Below are positions 47,110 to 59,100 of a stretch of DNA of 64,000 nucleotides, in pieces. The stretch covers positions 1,054,001 to 1,118,000 of the forward strand of contig CASHTG010000009.1 of assembly GCA_949357655.1 (NCBI GenBank), given 5' to 3'. Each line of letters opens with the position of its first letter. Within the stretch, counting starts at the first letter, position 1. A program made the position numbers and the translations under genes. The notes beneath the pieces are model-generated. The model was not told where the DNA came from. It ran no database searches and saw only the letters and a program-made list of their open reading frames with translations. This DNA is from Parascedosporium putredinis (lineage: Eukaryota > Ascomycota > Sordariomycetes > Microascales > Microascaceae).

Positions 47110-49368
47110 TTATATACCCATTTGCTCTCTAGATGTCTCCACGCCGGCAACCCAACGCTTAGAACGTCATGGTTTCTTTGCACCTGGCGTCTTGCTTTCC
47201 ATCTTCATTGTGATTTCGACACCCCATTTTAAACGCCTAATCTGGTAATTCAAAGTGCATCACTATAGGTTGAGTCGGTACAGTCTCGGGTCTTTCGTAA
47301 ACTGGTCGGCGGGTGAGTCGAGTTGCAGTAAGCAGCAAGTGAATTTTCAACCGGAGATGATACAAAAATCGCGCAGCGCGAGTTGCACATCGCCACGGGT
47401 CATCTGCCTAATCCAGCATTGAGTAACGGAAATCTATGACCATCATAACCTAAAACGACTGGAGATCCCGGCCGGTGGACCCTTCCTGGCCAGCGATTGG
47501 AGTCGGCACATAGCGGAGATTACGTATTCGTCGTGACATCCTCCATCCTGACGGGTCAAGGATGAGACCCTCCTCGGATCTGGATAAAATTTTGCGTTAA
47601 AATTTGGATGATCACTCCTCTTACTCTCAGCGAAGTACCCCCACTCGATGGAGATGGTGGACACCAAGGCCGGCTCCTATTGATCTAATCAATCTTATCA
47701 ATCGGAGCACCTTGGTCGTTCAGGAGTTACCTCGGGCACCCAGGCCCTTTTGTAACGCGGGGACTGGCTTACGAGCGAGTTTATGTGGGGGTAAATATCT
47801 ACAGAACAAAGGTAAGCACTACACTGGATACCCGGATTCTGCCCATCGTCCGTTTACTGAAGAGGCGAGTCTTCCTTAGGGTTGAAGCCTTCGCATGATA
47901 GATTCTTCTCGTTTCCTTGTTGATTCTCAACCACAATCCGTCCGTGCCTCAAGTGACTCGGAGGAATTTGCTGCCGAGTAGATGGAACTGCTAATCGATA
48001 TGCCGTAGCACCGGCACTTAGAGTGGGGTGCCTTGTTCAACGTGGTACGCCCACTTCCCGCTCCTCCGAAGCAACGCTAGTGAAGCTTCTGCGGCAACTC
48101 AACACAGCGCTTGAGGTGAGCCCCGATGCTCCCCACCCGGATCCGAACACCATCGCTAACCGGCCCTCGCTTCCTTCGACAAGCCTCATCCACCGAATGC
48201 GGAGCTCTACATAACATATTCAAGGTTGTGAAATGAAAAATAGACCCAATGTTGCAAAGAGCCGCATAGACCCCTACGAAGGATTCATTTATCACATCCT
48301 CGTCACCTATGAGCATCCTTCGCAAGTCATGCTTGTCCAACGACTGCGACATGATGTGGCAACGAAACCTATGAAATCGTTGATGTCGGTTTGTTCTTCA
48401 TTTTAGTAAGCCTCCGCCGCCACGTCAACTCCAATGGCTGTCGAGGCGCACGTTTAAAATGTACCCGCTCGAAGTACGCTAACTGTGGGGGTGGTGCTCA
48501 TACGCACCGATTGATGATTATGGTTAAACGGAGTCCTTATTCTACGGTGTCGATGCACTCTATGCCTTGTCTCTGGTTGATGTCTCACCCAATGCTACCC
48601 TGGTTCTTGCTAATGATGTGGCAAGTCTTTGTCCCATCCCTTCAATTAAAATCGAACCTTCCTCGACTAACCCGACGTAGTTAAGACCCTGAGCAAGGTG
48701 ACAAGCTACTCGAAATAATTGTATAGCAACTCAATGCTCTTATTTAGTAATTTCATCGCCGGCTTTCCTAGTGAACAGCAAGCGTGGGTCGGAAAATACC
48801 CATTTCGAGGACCAGGGCGCCACGTCTGGCACAAATCGTTGATCGCGACTTTCGTCGCTTGACCAGTACTAAGTGTTTAAGCTTATCAGGTGCTAGCTTT
48901 CCTGGCTCAAGATATGGCCGAATCATCGCTTTACAAAAGGCTTTGAAGGTGAGAAGGAACTGTCCATGAATTTCATACAACTTAGATTACTAGATGAGTG
49001 GTATATCAGTGTATGAGCCCACCGAGGGCTACCCTGATTCAAGGATAGCACCCTTCGACGCCGGCGCCTCTACACTATCATATGTTAATAATGGCCTCGC
49101 CTAGTTTATGACTAGACCTTAAATCTGAAGGGTCTTGTCGTAGGTGATATTAAGGCTAAGTGGCAGGTAATATTATCGTGTACGTCATTGAGAGGCTTCC
49201 AAAGGCTAGCATAGTCTTAGTCAATGTATAGATAAATAATGGTTATTCTGATCCAAATTTGTAGGCTAGGTGCAATTAATATCCAGTAGATTCCTATATT
49301 TTCGAATTGAAGTATAGACAGCAGATTGAATGCTTCGTAGCAAACATTCCAGAGGCAGCCCAACCCGT
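47110..49368. other. Gene-poor 2.3 kb with coding-like relics
   Basis: Plus-strand stretches around 48.05-48.21 kb and 48.50-48.68 kb read like coding sequence. The second, after one added T near 48540, gives LFYGVDALYALSLVDVSPNA. Another piece near 48.74-48.86 kb reads FIAGFPSEQQAWVGKYPFRG. I recognise no family and no complete gene. The region beyond 49.0 kb is AT-rich. Confidence 0.3.
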
Positions 49369-51733
49369 TTACCAACTAAATGCCTCGTCGATGAATATAT
49401 ATGGCCGACACTGGGCACTCTGACGCGCCATTCCTACGACTCGCTGGCGGACCGCGTCCGCCATACTAGGAGGTCCACAGACAAGAATAGCGATGGGCCC
49501 ATCACTAGTCCTACCGTCCATCTCCCTAGCCAATATTGTATCTAAATCTAGACGCTGGCTAATCACCGTTGCAACTTGCGCGTTTGTTGGTAGGTCCCGA
49601 ATAACATATGCCAACGATCTTTCCAACCCTGGCGCCCGTGTTGACCAGAATAGCTTGTTGCTCTTAAGGCTTCCAGCCTGTTTCATATATGGAAGACAAG
49701 TAGTGATACCGACGCCGCCAGCAATACAAACCAGGCTGGTACACGGCTTTAGCTGGGAGGCTATGCGGCCGCCAGAATGGTGATACGGGCCTTCGATGAG
49801 GACTCGGAGACGGACAGGCGAATTGACAGCGCTTTCACGTCTTATACGTGCTGTAAGCTTTTCCGTAATGCCGGACCGACTGCGGGCGAGAAAGGTTGTG
49901 GTAAAGCGTCCGCTACCAACCTCAGCTGCTCTCTTGGCTTCGGTGACCCGCGAGACGGCCACAGACTTCTCGCCCTCGGATACGTGTTCCGGGTCCGTCT
50001 GATTGCCATCGGCCCTTTCAATCCCCGAGAACGCCACAGAGAAGGGATGTGTTTCCCAGAAACGCCAGCTCAAAGTTGGGAAGCAAAGATAGGCAACACC
50101 TTCCTCTAACGACTTCCCCTCAATATCAATGCGGAAGTACTCCCCATCTGTGCCATCAAGTGTGGTGATGACAGCGGTATGGTTGCCATTGAGGACCATA
50201 CGGGCGATTCGCAGGACACGGTCAAGGCCCCAGATGCCACCGGCGACAAAAATCCATATCTCATAGCCCCAGTTATAGGTGTATACGTACCATATGTGGT
50301 AGTAGTAACCGACAATGAACAATAGAGCTAGAATAATGTGCGACGCGAGGAAGATCTCATAGACCTTTTGCCGTACCCAGAGCTGGGAGAATGGCACTAG
50401 CGCACAAGCAGCTACGGTGCCGACAATTCCCCAGATCCAATAGTCGCGGGCTAATTCACTCTCATACGTGCCTGACTTGATATAATAGGCCAAGAGCATA
50501 AGAGAGTGCAGCGCGGTATGAAAAATAGCCCAATAACCTAGCCATCGATGGAGTAGAAGGTAAGTCCCATAACTCCAATCAGTAATATATAGGAGTATAT
50601 TGTTACGAGCAGCGAAGAGGAACAAGGCGACGACGTTGCCCATTGCCATAACCCCGGCACGGTTTCCTATGATGCTCAGAGTCTGCATGTCTCTCGTTGT
50701 AAAACTCGCTTGCGGTCTTGTTATAGTGAAGGGGGCGAGTAGAAGAATAATATTAAGCAGGCTAATGAGGGCAATATATGTGGCCTGACCTCGTGTTGGT
50801 ATGATGATGCCCTTAATAGGCTCGCGGTGTCTCTGACCCCATAAGGATGGGTAAATGAGCATTGATTTGACATAGCTCCACCCACGACTGTTTGAAACAC
50901 CGGGGATATGACGGAATACTGAGAGGAATACTGGCAAGAAAATAGCGATTACCGCGATAGTGATACTATATGTAGAGATGTTGTGAGTATATGCACCTAT
51001 AGATGGTTTTAGAGTGGGCTGTGCCACGCTGAGCTACTCACGTCATAGTAGAGTGACCTTTTTCGTTAATCTCGAAGTCCGACATGTAATTGTATTGCAT
51101 TTGCCAGTCTTCCGGGCGTATAAAGCTGGTGACATTCAAAGGCACAGTGTTCCCACCTGCGGCAATAGGAAGAGGACTGGAAACGTTGTAGGCGACAATC
51201 TCCGGCTCGTCTGTGTCTTTTTCCTCCGCTAAGTGATGTTCATTATGGCTTCTAGAGCCGGCACCGTCAGTATCTTCAGTCGTTGAATTTATGCTTTGGC
51301 GAGCATGAACCTCATCCTCGCGCGCAGAACTCAAGGCGTCATGGTATGACATGACGGGTTCGTAGAGGTTGCTTCCTAATGTTCCTGTCCCCAAGTGTGT
51401 CGCCCAATAGTCTTCCACCAGACTCAAGTGTGGCTGGTCACTCAGTGGGCAGTAAGTATCGATACAGAGAGCCATGGTCTTGAGGAAAGCAAGGTCCTTG
51501 ACAAAGCAGTCTGGTGGCGTTGCAACCGGGTTATGCGCTGTGCCGTGATTCACCGAGGGGACCTCAGGTGTACAGCCAAGCGGCTGCTTCCGTATAACAT
51601 TTCGGCACGCAAAGGAGCATGTCGGGTTATAGAGGGTCTTGCCGAAACCTATGAGGCCTGTGCCATCCGCCCTCACCCCATATATATAAAGGGCGAGAAG
51701 CGCTGCGAATGTGACAATTGCATTGCTTGACAT
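49369..51733 (-). CDS. Ferric reductase (FRE/NOX family) transmembrane component, two exons, intact
   Basis: Exons 51042-51733 and 49369-50965 join in phase 2 (GTGAGT donor, ATATAG acceptor), giving 762 residues. A signal peptide (MSSNAIVTFAALLALYIYG) is followed by a cysteine-containing ectodomain. A block of about six to seven membrane helices carries heme-ligand histidines (HRWLGYWAIFHTALHSLM; ASHIILALLFIVGYYYHIW). The FAD-binding motif is HPFSV, the NAD(P)H site IAGGVGIT, and the C-terminal CGPPSM block ends the domain. It moves electrons from cytosolic NADPH through FAD and two hemes to extracellular Fe3+ or Cu2+. A polar insert between HPFSV and the NAD site holds many basic and acidic residues. 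At 2.3 kb it is the longest uninterrupted gene in the window. Confidence 0.93.
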
Positions 51734-53099
51734 TGTGGCACGTCGTCGTTTGCAAACTTATGTGGTGTGACTCGAAGATGATTTTGAGACATTACGAGGA
51801 GGATATGTGGCAGAGGGAGGAGGGGCACCTTAATAGGGAGTTGTTGGTGTCGGAAGCACGACGGCCAGCACCACCTCCTTCACGGATGTCCTGGTCTTTT
51901 CTGCACTCTGATATGGGGCCATTTATCAAACAGTTAAGCGAACCGTGGTGTCGGATCCCAGTGTGTTACATAAAAACGCTTCCCGAGAGCAAGTTTCTTC
52001 ACGATCTAGGAGCTCACTAGCCAATAGGTGTGGCCACAATTGTCAGGTTGAATGGGGTCGTAAGGGCTAATAGCTAGCTTTAGCCAAGAAGTAGATGTTC
52101 GTAGCTCGCAGGTATGCGTTTAGATGAGGAGGAGCCTTAAAAGGTATGCTTGGCGCTTGGCGCTCTTATCCAGTCTTTGAAGACCCGCGTCGGTCTGTTG
52201 AAAGTGGAGTGTATGCGCAGGGCGCGCGCGGGAGCACAATCCCACTCGAAGCCTTTTCGAAGGAACTACAGATAGGATACCTGAGATGTACTTCGTTCTG
52301 CCCACACGGCCCATACTAATTGTAGTATTTGTATGGTTACAAGAGATGCAGCTGCCCAGATCCCACCAGTCCAATCCTTCGTCTTTTATTACTACCCTCT
52401 GCTGAGTACATTTGAGCAGATTTTAAATGCGCTCTCTTGTCTTGGCAAGGTACCAGGGCTAGCCACCCAAGTTCCTATAGGGCATAATGAAGATTATTAA
52501 GCTGAGGGCACGCTGAAACAAGAATTTGGGAGCAAAACGAGTAGACAAGCCCGAGACAGTGGTCAGGATCATTTTGGGAACAATCTTTTAGCTTCTAGTA
52601 CGTTAGATGAAGTCTTGATAAGTTTGCATAATTAATTCATAGAACGCTTGATATTGATCATAGGGTTATAAATCTATTAACACCACTAAGGGCCTTCATA
52701 GTCTAGATCACATTCTTTAGACTTGCGTCGATGATCAGAAGGGTTGGCTCGAACTTAAAAGGTTTGGAGCCTCGGTAAACCATGGAATACCTAGAGAGCT
52801 TCCTATATACAGGATATAGAGAAGCAAAGCGATGATCGGGATCTGTGACATAGAATTAAGCTTCACTGAAGCAAAAATCTCTTCCGAAGTTATATGCTAC
52901 TAACACCTATTACAATATAAACTTCTCTTAGGTAATAAACATTGATAACTATCTTATTTTAAAATGTGCCCTGATAAGTGGTTAGAGGCGAAGATAGAAT
53001 AGAATATAATAAAGGGGTATTAGAATCTTATAATGACATTGTTATATTATTGGAAGCTCGCACCTTTATGCTTATAAAATGTAGACTAAATCGTGAGAT
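51734..53099. other. Intergenic region, strongly AT-rich from about 52.4 kb
   Basis: The first part holds the ferric-reductase promoter. From about 52400 to 53090 the sequence is very AT- and TpA-rich, as in RIP-mutated or decayed fungal DNA, and stops almost at the GH78 stop codon. No gene seen. Confidence 0.5.
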
Positions 53100-55797
53100 C
53101 TATCGGAACTCGGTTTCTAAAGGCTTTGGGGGCCATGGCTCGGATGGAGACGGTAGGATAGAGGAGAATTCATACCTACCGGAACCTGCCATCCGTTCGC
53201 TTCCGTCTGGCAGAATCACACGTGCTGATGTGTTTGGTGGCACACCCACGGCTAGATGAAAGGTTCTCCCCTGGTCACCCACGTGCCACTCGCAGTAGAT
53301 GTCTCCGTTCACGCTCTTCAGCTCCGTCTTAGCGCTCGTGATTCCTCCACCGACGCAAGGCCGCGGCTTTACTAAGAAATTTCTCCACCCTCCACCGTCG
53401 CTGTCGATGGGCGAGATACCACCCACATTGGCATGTATCCAGTCACACACGCTTCCGAGAGCGTAGTGATTGAAGCTCGTCATTTGCCCAGGGTTGATCG
53501 TACCATCTGGGAGCATGCTGTCCCATCGTTCCCAGATAGTCGTTGCATTCATAGAGATAGGGTACATCCATGATGGACACTCTTTCTCAAGAAGCATTGC
53601 ATATGCAAGGTCAATATTTCCGGAATCTGAAAGTGCGTGAAGGATGTTGGGGTTCCTGCGAACCCGGTAGAAACCTTGAATTTGGCATAGCGGACCAGAC
53701 GACCGAGGCGAGCAGCTGCTACTTTCCTCTGGGCAGCACCCTCGCCGTGCAGGCCAAAACTAGGGCAAGGGCCAATGCTGTTTGTGAGTCACCGGCAACA
53801 AGGCCCTTTGGAGTTATATATTTATCCTGAAAGCACTCACGAAGTCTTCTCATGTCGGCTTCGTAACGGATAACATCGGCCTCCTTATGTAGAACGGCAG
53901 CAATCTTGGCCATTAGTCCAGTGACGTGGACAAGGAATGCATCAGCCACAAGCACCCCGTCGGTACGGGCAAGGCCTGGCTCCTGCGGATTTGGATCCAA
54001 CCAATCTCCCAGCTGCCACAACCCATCCTCCGTCCAAAGACCATCAGGAGAGCGCTGGATGCTAGAAAGATAGTCTTGCATACCCGGGTAGGCTTCTTTC
54101 AGTGCTTCTGAATCTCCATAGTACTTATACAAGTTCCAGGGAAGGATTATCACGACATCGTCCCACACAGCTTGAGGCACGCTAGGCCAAGGCCCATGCT
54201 TCATAGCATTTGGGACGACTAAGGGCACAATCCCGCCAGCCTCTTTCTGCTCAACAAGTAGGTCTCGCATCCAATTGCGTAGCATGCCGGCCGAATTGAA
54301 CAAGAAGCTCGCGGTTGGGGAAAATGCTTGAATATCGCCGGTCCATCCTAGCCGCTCATCCCGCTGCGGACAGTCTGAAGGAATGGATACAAAATTGCCA
54401 CGCATACTCCAACATGCATTCCTGTGTAGTTGGTTCACGTCGGCATTAGAGCACTGAAAAAGCCAGTCCGTCGCATGTCCGTATGCACGACAAGCGCAGT
54501 GAGCGAGTCCAGCGAGAGCGGGTCAAGGACGTCCTCGGAGCTCCAACCTGAAATTTCGATGTACCGGAACCCGTGGTAGGTGAAATGGGGCGTCCAGTTT
54601 GTGAGTGGCCTACCCCTGTCGCCAAAAATAATGCTGTTCGTCGCCTTAGCTGCTCGGAGCGGCCGGGTGCCCAGTTTCCCATTCTCAAGGACTTCAGCGT
54701 AACGGATTGTAACGCGTGTTCCTCTGGCCGAGCGAGCTTCGAGATGCGCACTTTACCAACCAAGTTCTGTCCAAAATCCACGAGTGTCTTGCCATCCGCG
54801 TCCATAAACATGTCTATAGGCTTGATTTCCTGTGTGACCCTAACCGGGGAACACGAAGAGGGTACTAGTCTTGCCTTCGCAAAGGGAGAACCTCTACCTG
54901 ATGCCACTGAAGCAGCGTAGTTTCGTGGCTAGCTAGGCTCTCTCTGAGCCAATCCGTTTCAAGACTGAGGTCGTATGTTTCTCCGTCATATATGCTACTG
55001 GCGACGATTGCGGATTGGCTGCATTCCCAGGTGCTGTCCGTCACCACATAGGACCTGTCGGGAAGATGAAGTTGAGCGAGGACAGCTAACCGGTCACCGT
55101 ATAAACAGGAAATTCCCCTTCCCCAGAGTAGCCGGCCGGCATACCAACCTTCGCCAACCTCTACGCATAAAAGGTTAAGCTCATTAGGCGTCAGGAGGTG
55201 ACTAATGTCGAATACCTGGTACTGGACTCTTGATTGATATGCAGTCCAGCCGGGGGCTAGACATTCATCACCGATGCGTTTCCCATTAAGATACGCCTCG
55301 TAGATCCCCAGAGCTGTTATATATAACCTTGCACCTTCAAGCGATTCGGCCAACTTGAAAGCTTTACGGAATCGCAAAGGGCGGATACCGTTCTCGTCGG
55401 GGTGTTTCTCGTCATTTCGTTTCGGCGCGGTTATAAAGTCGGCTTGCCAGTCTTCTGGATTGAACAAGGCTGCTTCGGCCTTTCTCCAGGCCGACCACTC
55501 TGTAGATATTCCATCCGTCCCAGTTGACTTGACACGGACCTCGACAACCTCGCGAGACACTAGAGGATCATCTGGCCATGGTACGAGGGTGGTGGTGTTG
55601 CCTCGTATGTTTGGAAAGTTCTTGATGCCGGAGGCGCGCTTCACCTCCACCTCATACGATGTCTGTAGCCAATCCTTCGGGATATCACTTGCTCCGGCGG
55701 CGGGGACAAGCTTCCACGACAGGCATGGCGAAGCGCTGGCAACACCTAGACCTGACTCGTGGTGATCAAATCGGAGGTTGCTAACGCGAAGGCTCAT
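53100..55797 (-). CDS. GH78 alpha-L-rhamnosidase, single exon, five frame breaks
   Basis: Start MSLRVSNLRFDHHESGLGVA has no signal peptide, so the enzyme is intracellular. The order fits family GH78: N-terminal beta domains with CLSWKLVPAAGA, a galactose-binding-like region (GARLYITALGIYEAYLNGKR, VGEGWYAGRL), then the (alpha/alpha)6 barrel. The catalytic block there is SDCPQRDERLGWTGDIQAF, with further barrel landmarks QAVWDDVVIILPW and LGDWLDPNP; later come GTINPGQMTSFNHYALGSV and a C-terminal beta domain. Breaks lie at 54884-54886, 54726-54727, 54457-54461, 53756-53759 and 53649-53652; five added bases give 900 residues. It removes terminal alpha-L-rhamnose from plant glycosides or pectin fragments. 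It is divergent from the sugar transporter gene across 702 bp. Confidence 0.9.
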
Positions 55798-56499
55798 CTT
55801 TGCATTTGTTTGTTTTCTGGTTTTTCCGTAATACCCTTGCGCCGTGATTTCCCGGTCTGTCAGACAGGTAATAGGGGCAAAGGAAGGGTTCTTGTAGTCG
55901 ATTTACTTTATTTCCTTCGTTAGCCTTTTCGTGGGAATTTCTATGAGAAGCGCTAGCTTTCCCCATTATCATAAAGCATCAAGTAACATCTTCTTTCACC
56001 TAGCGAAAGAATGCCGAGACTGGCAAGGAAGAACCCATGGACTCGGCGCAAGATGGTCCGACCTACCCCGCCGCTAACTCCTTCGTTCCTTCCAAACTCC
56101 TGGGATCCAGCCACGCCGACAGTGCCTATGCCTTCCTATTCTGGAAACAAGCCTTGCCAAGATCTGTTTAGCGCCAGGTGATCCTCCAACCTTCTCCACG
56201 CTCCACCCTTATTCCCCATGGGGAGGGAGAGTAAACGGCAGAGGGATTCTTGTTCACGATGCTTTTCTCGGATTAGCGTGGTCCGCATATATTCCTTAGG
56301 GCGGAGGGTATCATCCGAGGCGGTCGAAGGTCTCATAGCACCGCAGGAGAACGACCTTTTAAGCTACGCTACATCATAAACACATATAAATTTGGTTATC
56401 CCAATTCTTTGTAAACCATCTCTATTCAGCGACGCTGTCACTGGCATCTTGTTCTATGTTCTGATCGTCCGACTATACTCAACAAACTAACATCTAACC
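55798..56499. promoter_or_regulatory. Shared divergent promoter, rhamnosidase / sugar transporter
   Basis: Only this 702-bp stretch separates the two start codons, so both promoters lie here and co-regulation is likely. No known regulator motif could be assigned by eye. Confidence 0.5.
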
Positions 56500-58320
56500 A
56501 TGGGTTATGATGACTCCAAGCACGCTCATCATGAGCCGCCCAGCGAGAAATGGGTCGACACCGCTGGTGCCCAAACCGCCTTCACAGCAGAGCGTGATGA
56601 GACTTTCGCAGATTCGATTAAGAAAAATAAGCGGGCAGTACTCTGGTCTCTGATGCTTTCCACGGCCATCATCATGGAAGGTTACGATACGTCTCTTCTC
56701 CCGTCCTTCTATGGTTACCCGTCCTTCCAGAAACATTACGGCGACTATTATCCGGATATTGACGGCTACCAGCTTTCAGGACCATGGCAGGCGGGACTCA
56801 GCAACGGGGCCAATGTTGGTGTCATCTTTGGCGGTTTTCTCAACGGATGGGCTGTCAGTCGTTTCGGGTATAAGAAGACCATGAATTTAGCCTTGGTGTT
56901 CATGGCTGCAGCTCTTTTCGTTGTCTTCTTCTCTCTAATGTGAAGGTCCTCCTCGTTGGGGAAATTCTCTGTGGAATCCCCTGGGGTGTTTTTGCGACAA
57001 CCGGCCCTGCCTACGCGTCTGAGGTCTGCCCTTTAGCACTTCGAGCATATCTGACGGTAGGTTTATTTTCTATATTTAGTACGGCTTCTTTCGATTCCGG
57101 TATCACGACTTTTTGTTCAACGCCCTCGTCATATTATCAATTCCAGGCGGAGTGCTCCCCTTACATCTGCTAATATATCAACCGTCTAGGTATATTGCAA
57201 TCTGTGCTGGGCCATTGGCCAGCTCATCGCCAATGGTATCCTTCAAGGCCTTGTGACAAATACAACAAAGTGGGGCTACCGCATTCCTGGGCCATTCAAT
57301 GGGTCTGGCCTCCTGTCCTTATTGTTGGCTGCATCTTCGCTCCAGAGTCGCCCTGGTGGCTAGTTAAGCAAAATCGACTTGCAGATGCCAAAAGACGCTG
57401 GCGCGTCTTACTGACAGTGACAGCGACAGACTCAACGCCACGATCTCACAAATGGTTCACACTATTGAGATTGAGCGAGAGATTGAATCAGGGTCTTCCT
57501 ATTGGCACTGCTTCAAAGGTATTGATCTTCGCCGAACCGAGATTTGCTGTCTTACCTTTGCAACTCAAATGCTCTCAGGAGCCCAATTTGCTTACGGGCC
57601 ATCCTACTTTTTCCTCCAGGCCGGCATGGACACGGAAGATGCCTACAAGCTTGCAGTTGGCAGCCCTGCTCTCGCCTTTCTCGGCACCGTCCTGTCGTGG
57701 TTACTACTGACCTACTTCGGCCGTCGGACCATCTTTCTCGGGGGCATCTCTACCTTGGCCATCCTACTATTCACTATTGGCATGATTTCCGCTACCACCA
57801 GCGCTAACAATGATAGCGCCCTTTGGGCCCAGGCATCGCTATGCTTGATTTGGCAGCTAGTCTACTCGCTCACACTTGGGCCTATAGCTTATGTTATCAT
57901 CTCCGAGACCTCCGCAGTTCGGCTTCGGGCCAAGTCTGTCGTCCTAGCCCGTAATACATATAACATTACCACAGTCTGGGCCGCCGTACTCGAACCTTAC
58001 ATGATCCATCCAAAAGAATGGGACTGGAAGGGCAAGACCGCATTTTCTGGTGCGGAACAAGTGTACTGATGACTATTTGGGGCTTTTTCAGACTACCAGA
58101 GTGTGGGGTGAGTACTGACATCAGTTTATTTCTATCCTTATAACTTTATAAAGTACTATTAGAACGAATACTGATAGATTTATCCATCGTTTCATAGGGC
58201 CGGACTTATGAGGAACTAGATCTCCTGTTCGCTAACAAAGTTCCTGCTCGGAAGTTTAAAGAAGCAGTCGTTGATCCGTATGCAAGGGACGATGAGCAGG
58301 TAAAGCTGCCCCAGCAGTAA
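56500..58320 (+). CDS. MFS sugar transporter, alpha-glucoside permease type, three exons, four frame breaks
   Basis: Exons are 56500-57056, 57190-58107 and 58198-58320. A hydrophilic N-terminus leads to twelve membrane segments in the sugar-porter layout. Landmarks are IIMEGYDTSLLPSFYGYPSF (typical of fungal maltose/alpha-glucoside permeases), RFGYKKT between helices 2 and 3, CGIPWGVF, PESPWWLVKQ after helix 6, and FGRRTIF plus SETSAVRLRAK in the second half. Breaks lie at 56937-56938, 57286-57287, 57390-57393 and 58043-58046; single bases give 533 residues with all phases correct. It is a plasma-membrane proton symporter for a di- or oligosaccharide. Lying between an intracellular rhamnosidase and an intracellular GH31, it likely imports their common substrate. 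Confidence 0.9.
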
Positions 58321-58940
58321 ATCTCTACGTCGTAGACATAGGGCTCAAAGATTTCGTTTTATAAAAACGCGGGTCTATGGCTAGAAAGCCGAATGGTATA
58401 GAAATCTAAGCTAGCTACTATTCTCTCGTAATTTACTCTATCATAAGCCTTATTATCTAAACATTCTTATCGTGGATTCGCCTGAATATATAACAACCTA
58501 ATCCCTTCTATTTCCTAGCGATAAATCTCTCGCTATCTTTTCGTGATGTCAAGTATAACTATACTAAGTAAGTGCACCCCTTATCGTCCTCCACCTCGTA
58601 AATCATGTGCGGATATGTCGATAGGTAGTCTATGTCGGGTTATATCTTCTATGAGCACCTCTTCCTCTTAGTTCGCTTCTATCGGCTAACTTTCCCGAAT
58701 TCGAGTTCTATGGCGGCACTAGGAAAGGGGGCAAAGTAAATCGGAAGGCAGGCTGCGTTGTCGCTAGCCGCCTCTAGAACTATAGGCTTAGTTCGAGAAT
58801 ACGAGGGGGTGTGGGGTGCAGGATCACCACCCTAGTCTATACGATCCAGTGTCTCTAACGGAACCACTATTATTAATTAACCGTTCTCAGGATCAGGATT
58901 CGGTCCTATCTTCCCCGACTTGAAGTTGCTATAAGCAAAG
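58321..58940. other. Intergenic region, AT-rich
   Basis: About 620 bp without a gene. A part near 58.6-58.8 kb looks like diverged repeat DNA, but no element could be named. Confidence 0.35.
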
Positions 58941-58978
58941 AGTCCAATGAGTCCAATGAGTCCAATGAGTCCAATGAG
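58941..58978 (+). repeat. Minisatellite, four copies of agtccaatg
   Basis: A 9-bp unit is repeated four times head to tail, with two more matching bases. It lies about 120 bp upstream of the GH31 start, between transporter and hydrolase, where copy number could affect promoter spacing. Confidence 0.9.
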
Positions 58979-59100
58979 CCATCCGTAGACTTTGCGTCCC
59001 TTATAACCTATCCGCTCCTCAGGTACTCTAGACAATTTCCAATTCTCCCATACATCTATAGCAAAACTTTAAGAGCACCAATCACCTACTTCGATCAGAA
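58979..59100. other. Leader of the second GH31 gene
   Basis: Short AT-rich leader; a TATA site is not clear. Confidence 0.4.
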
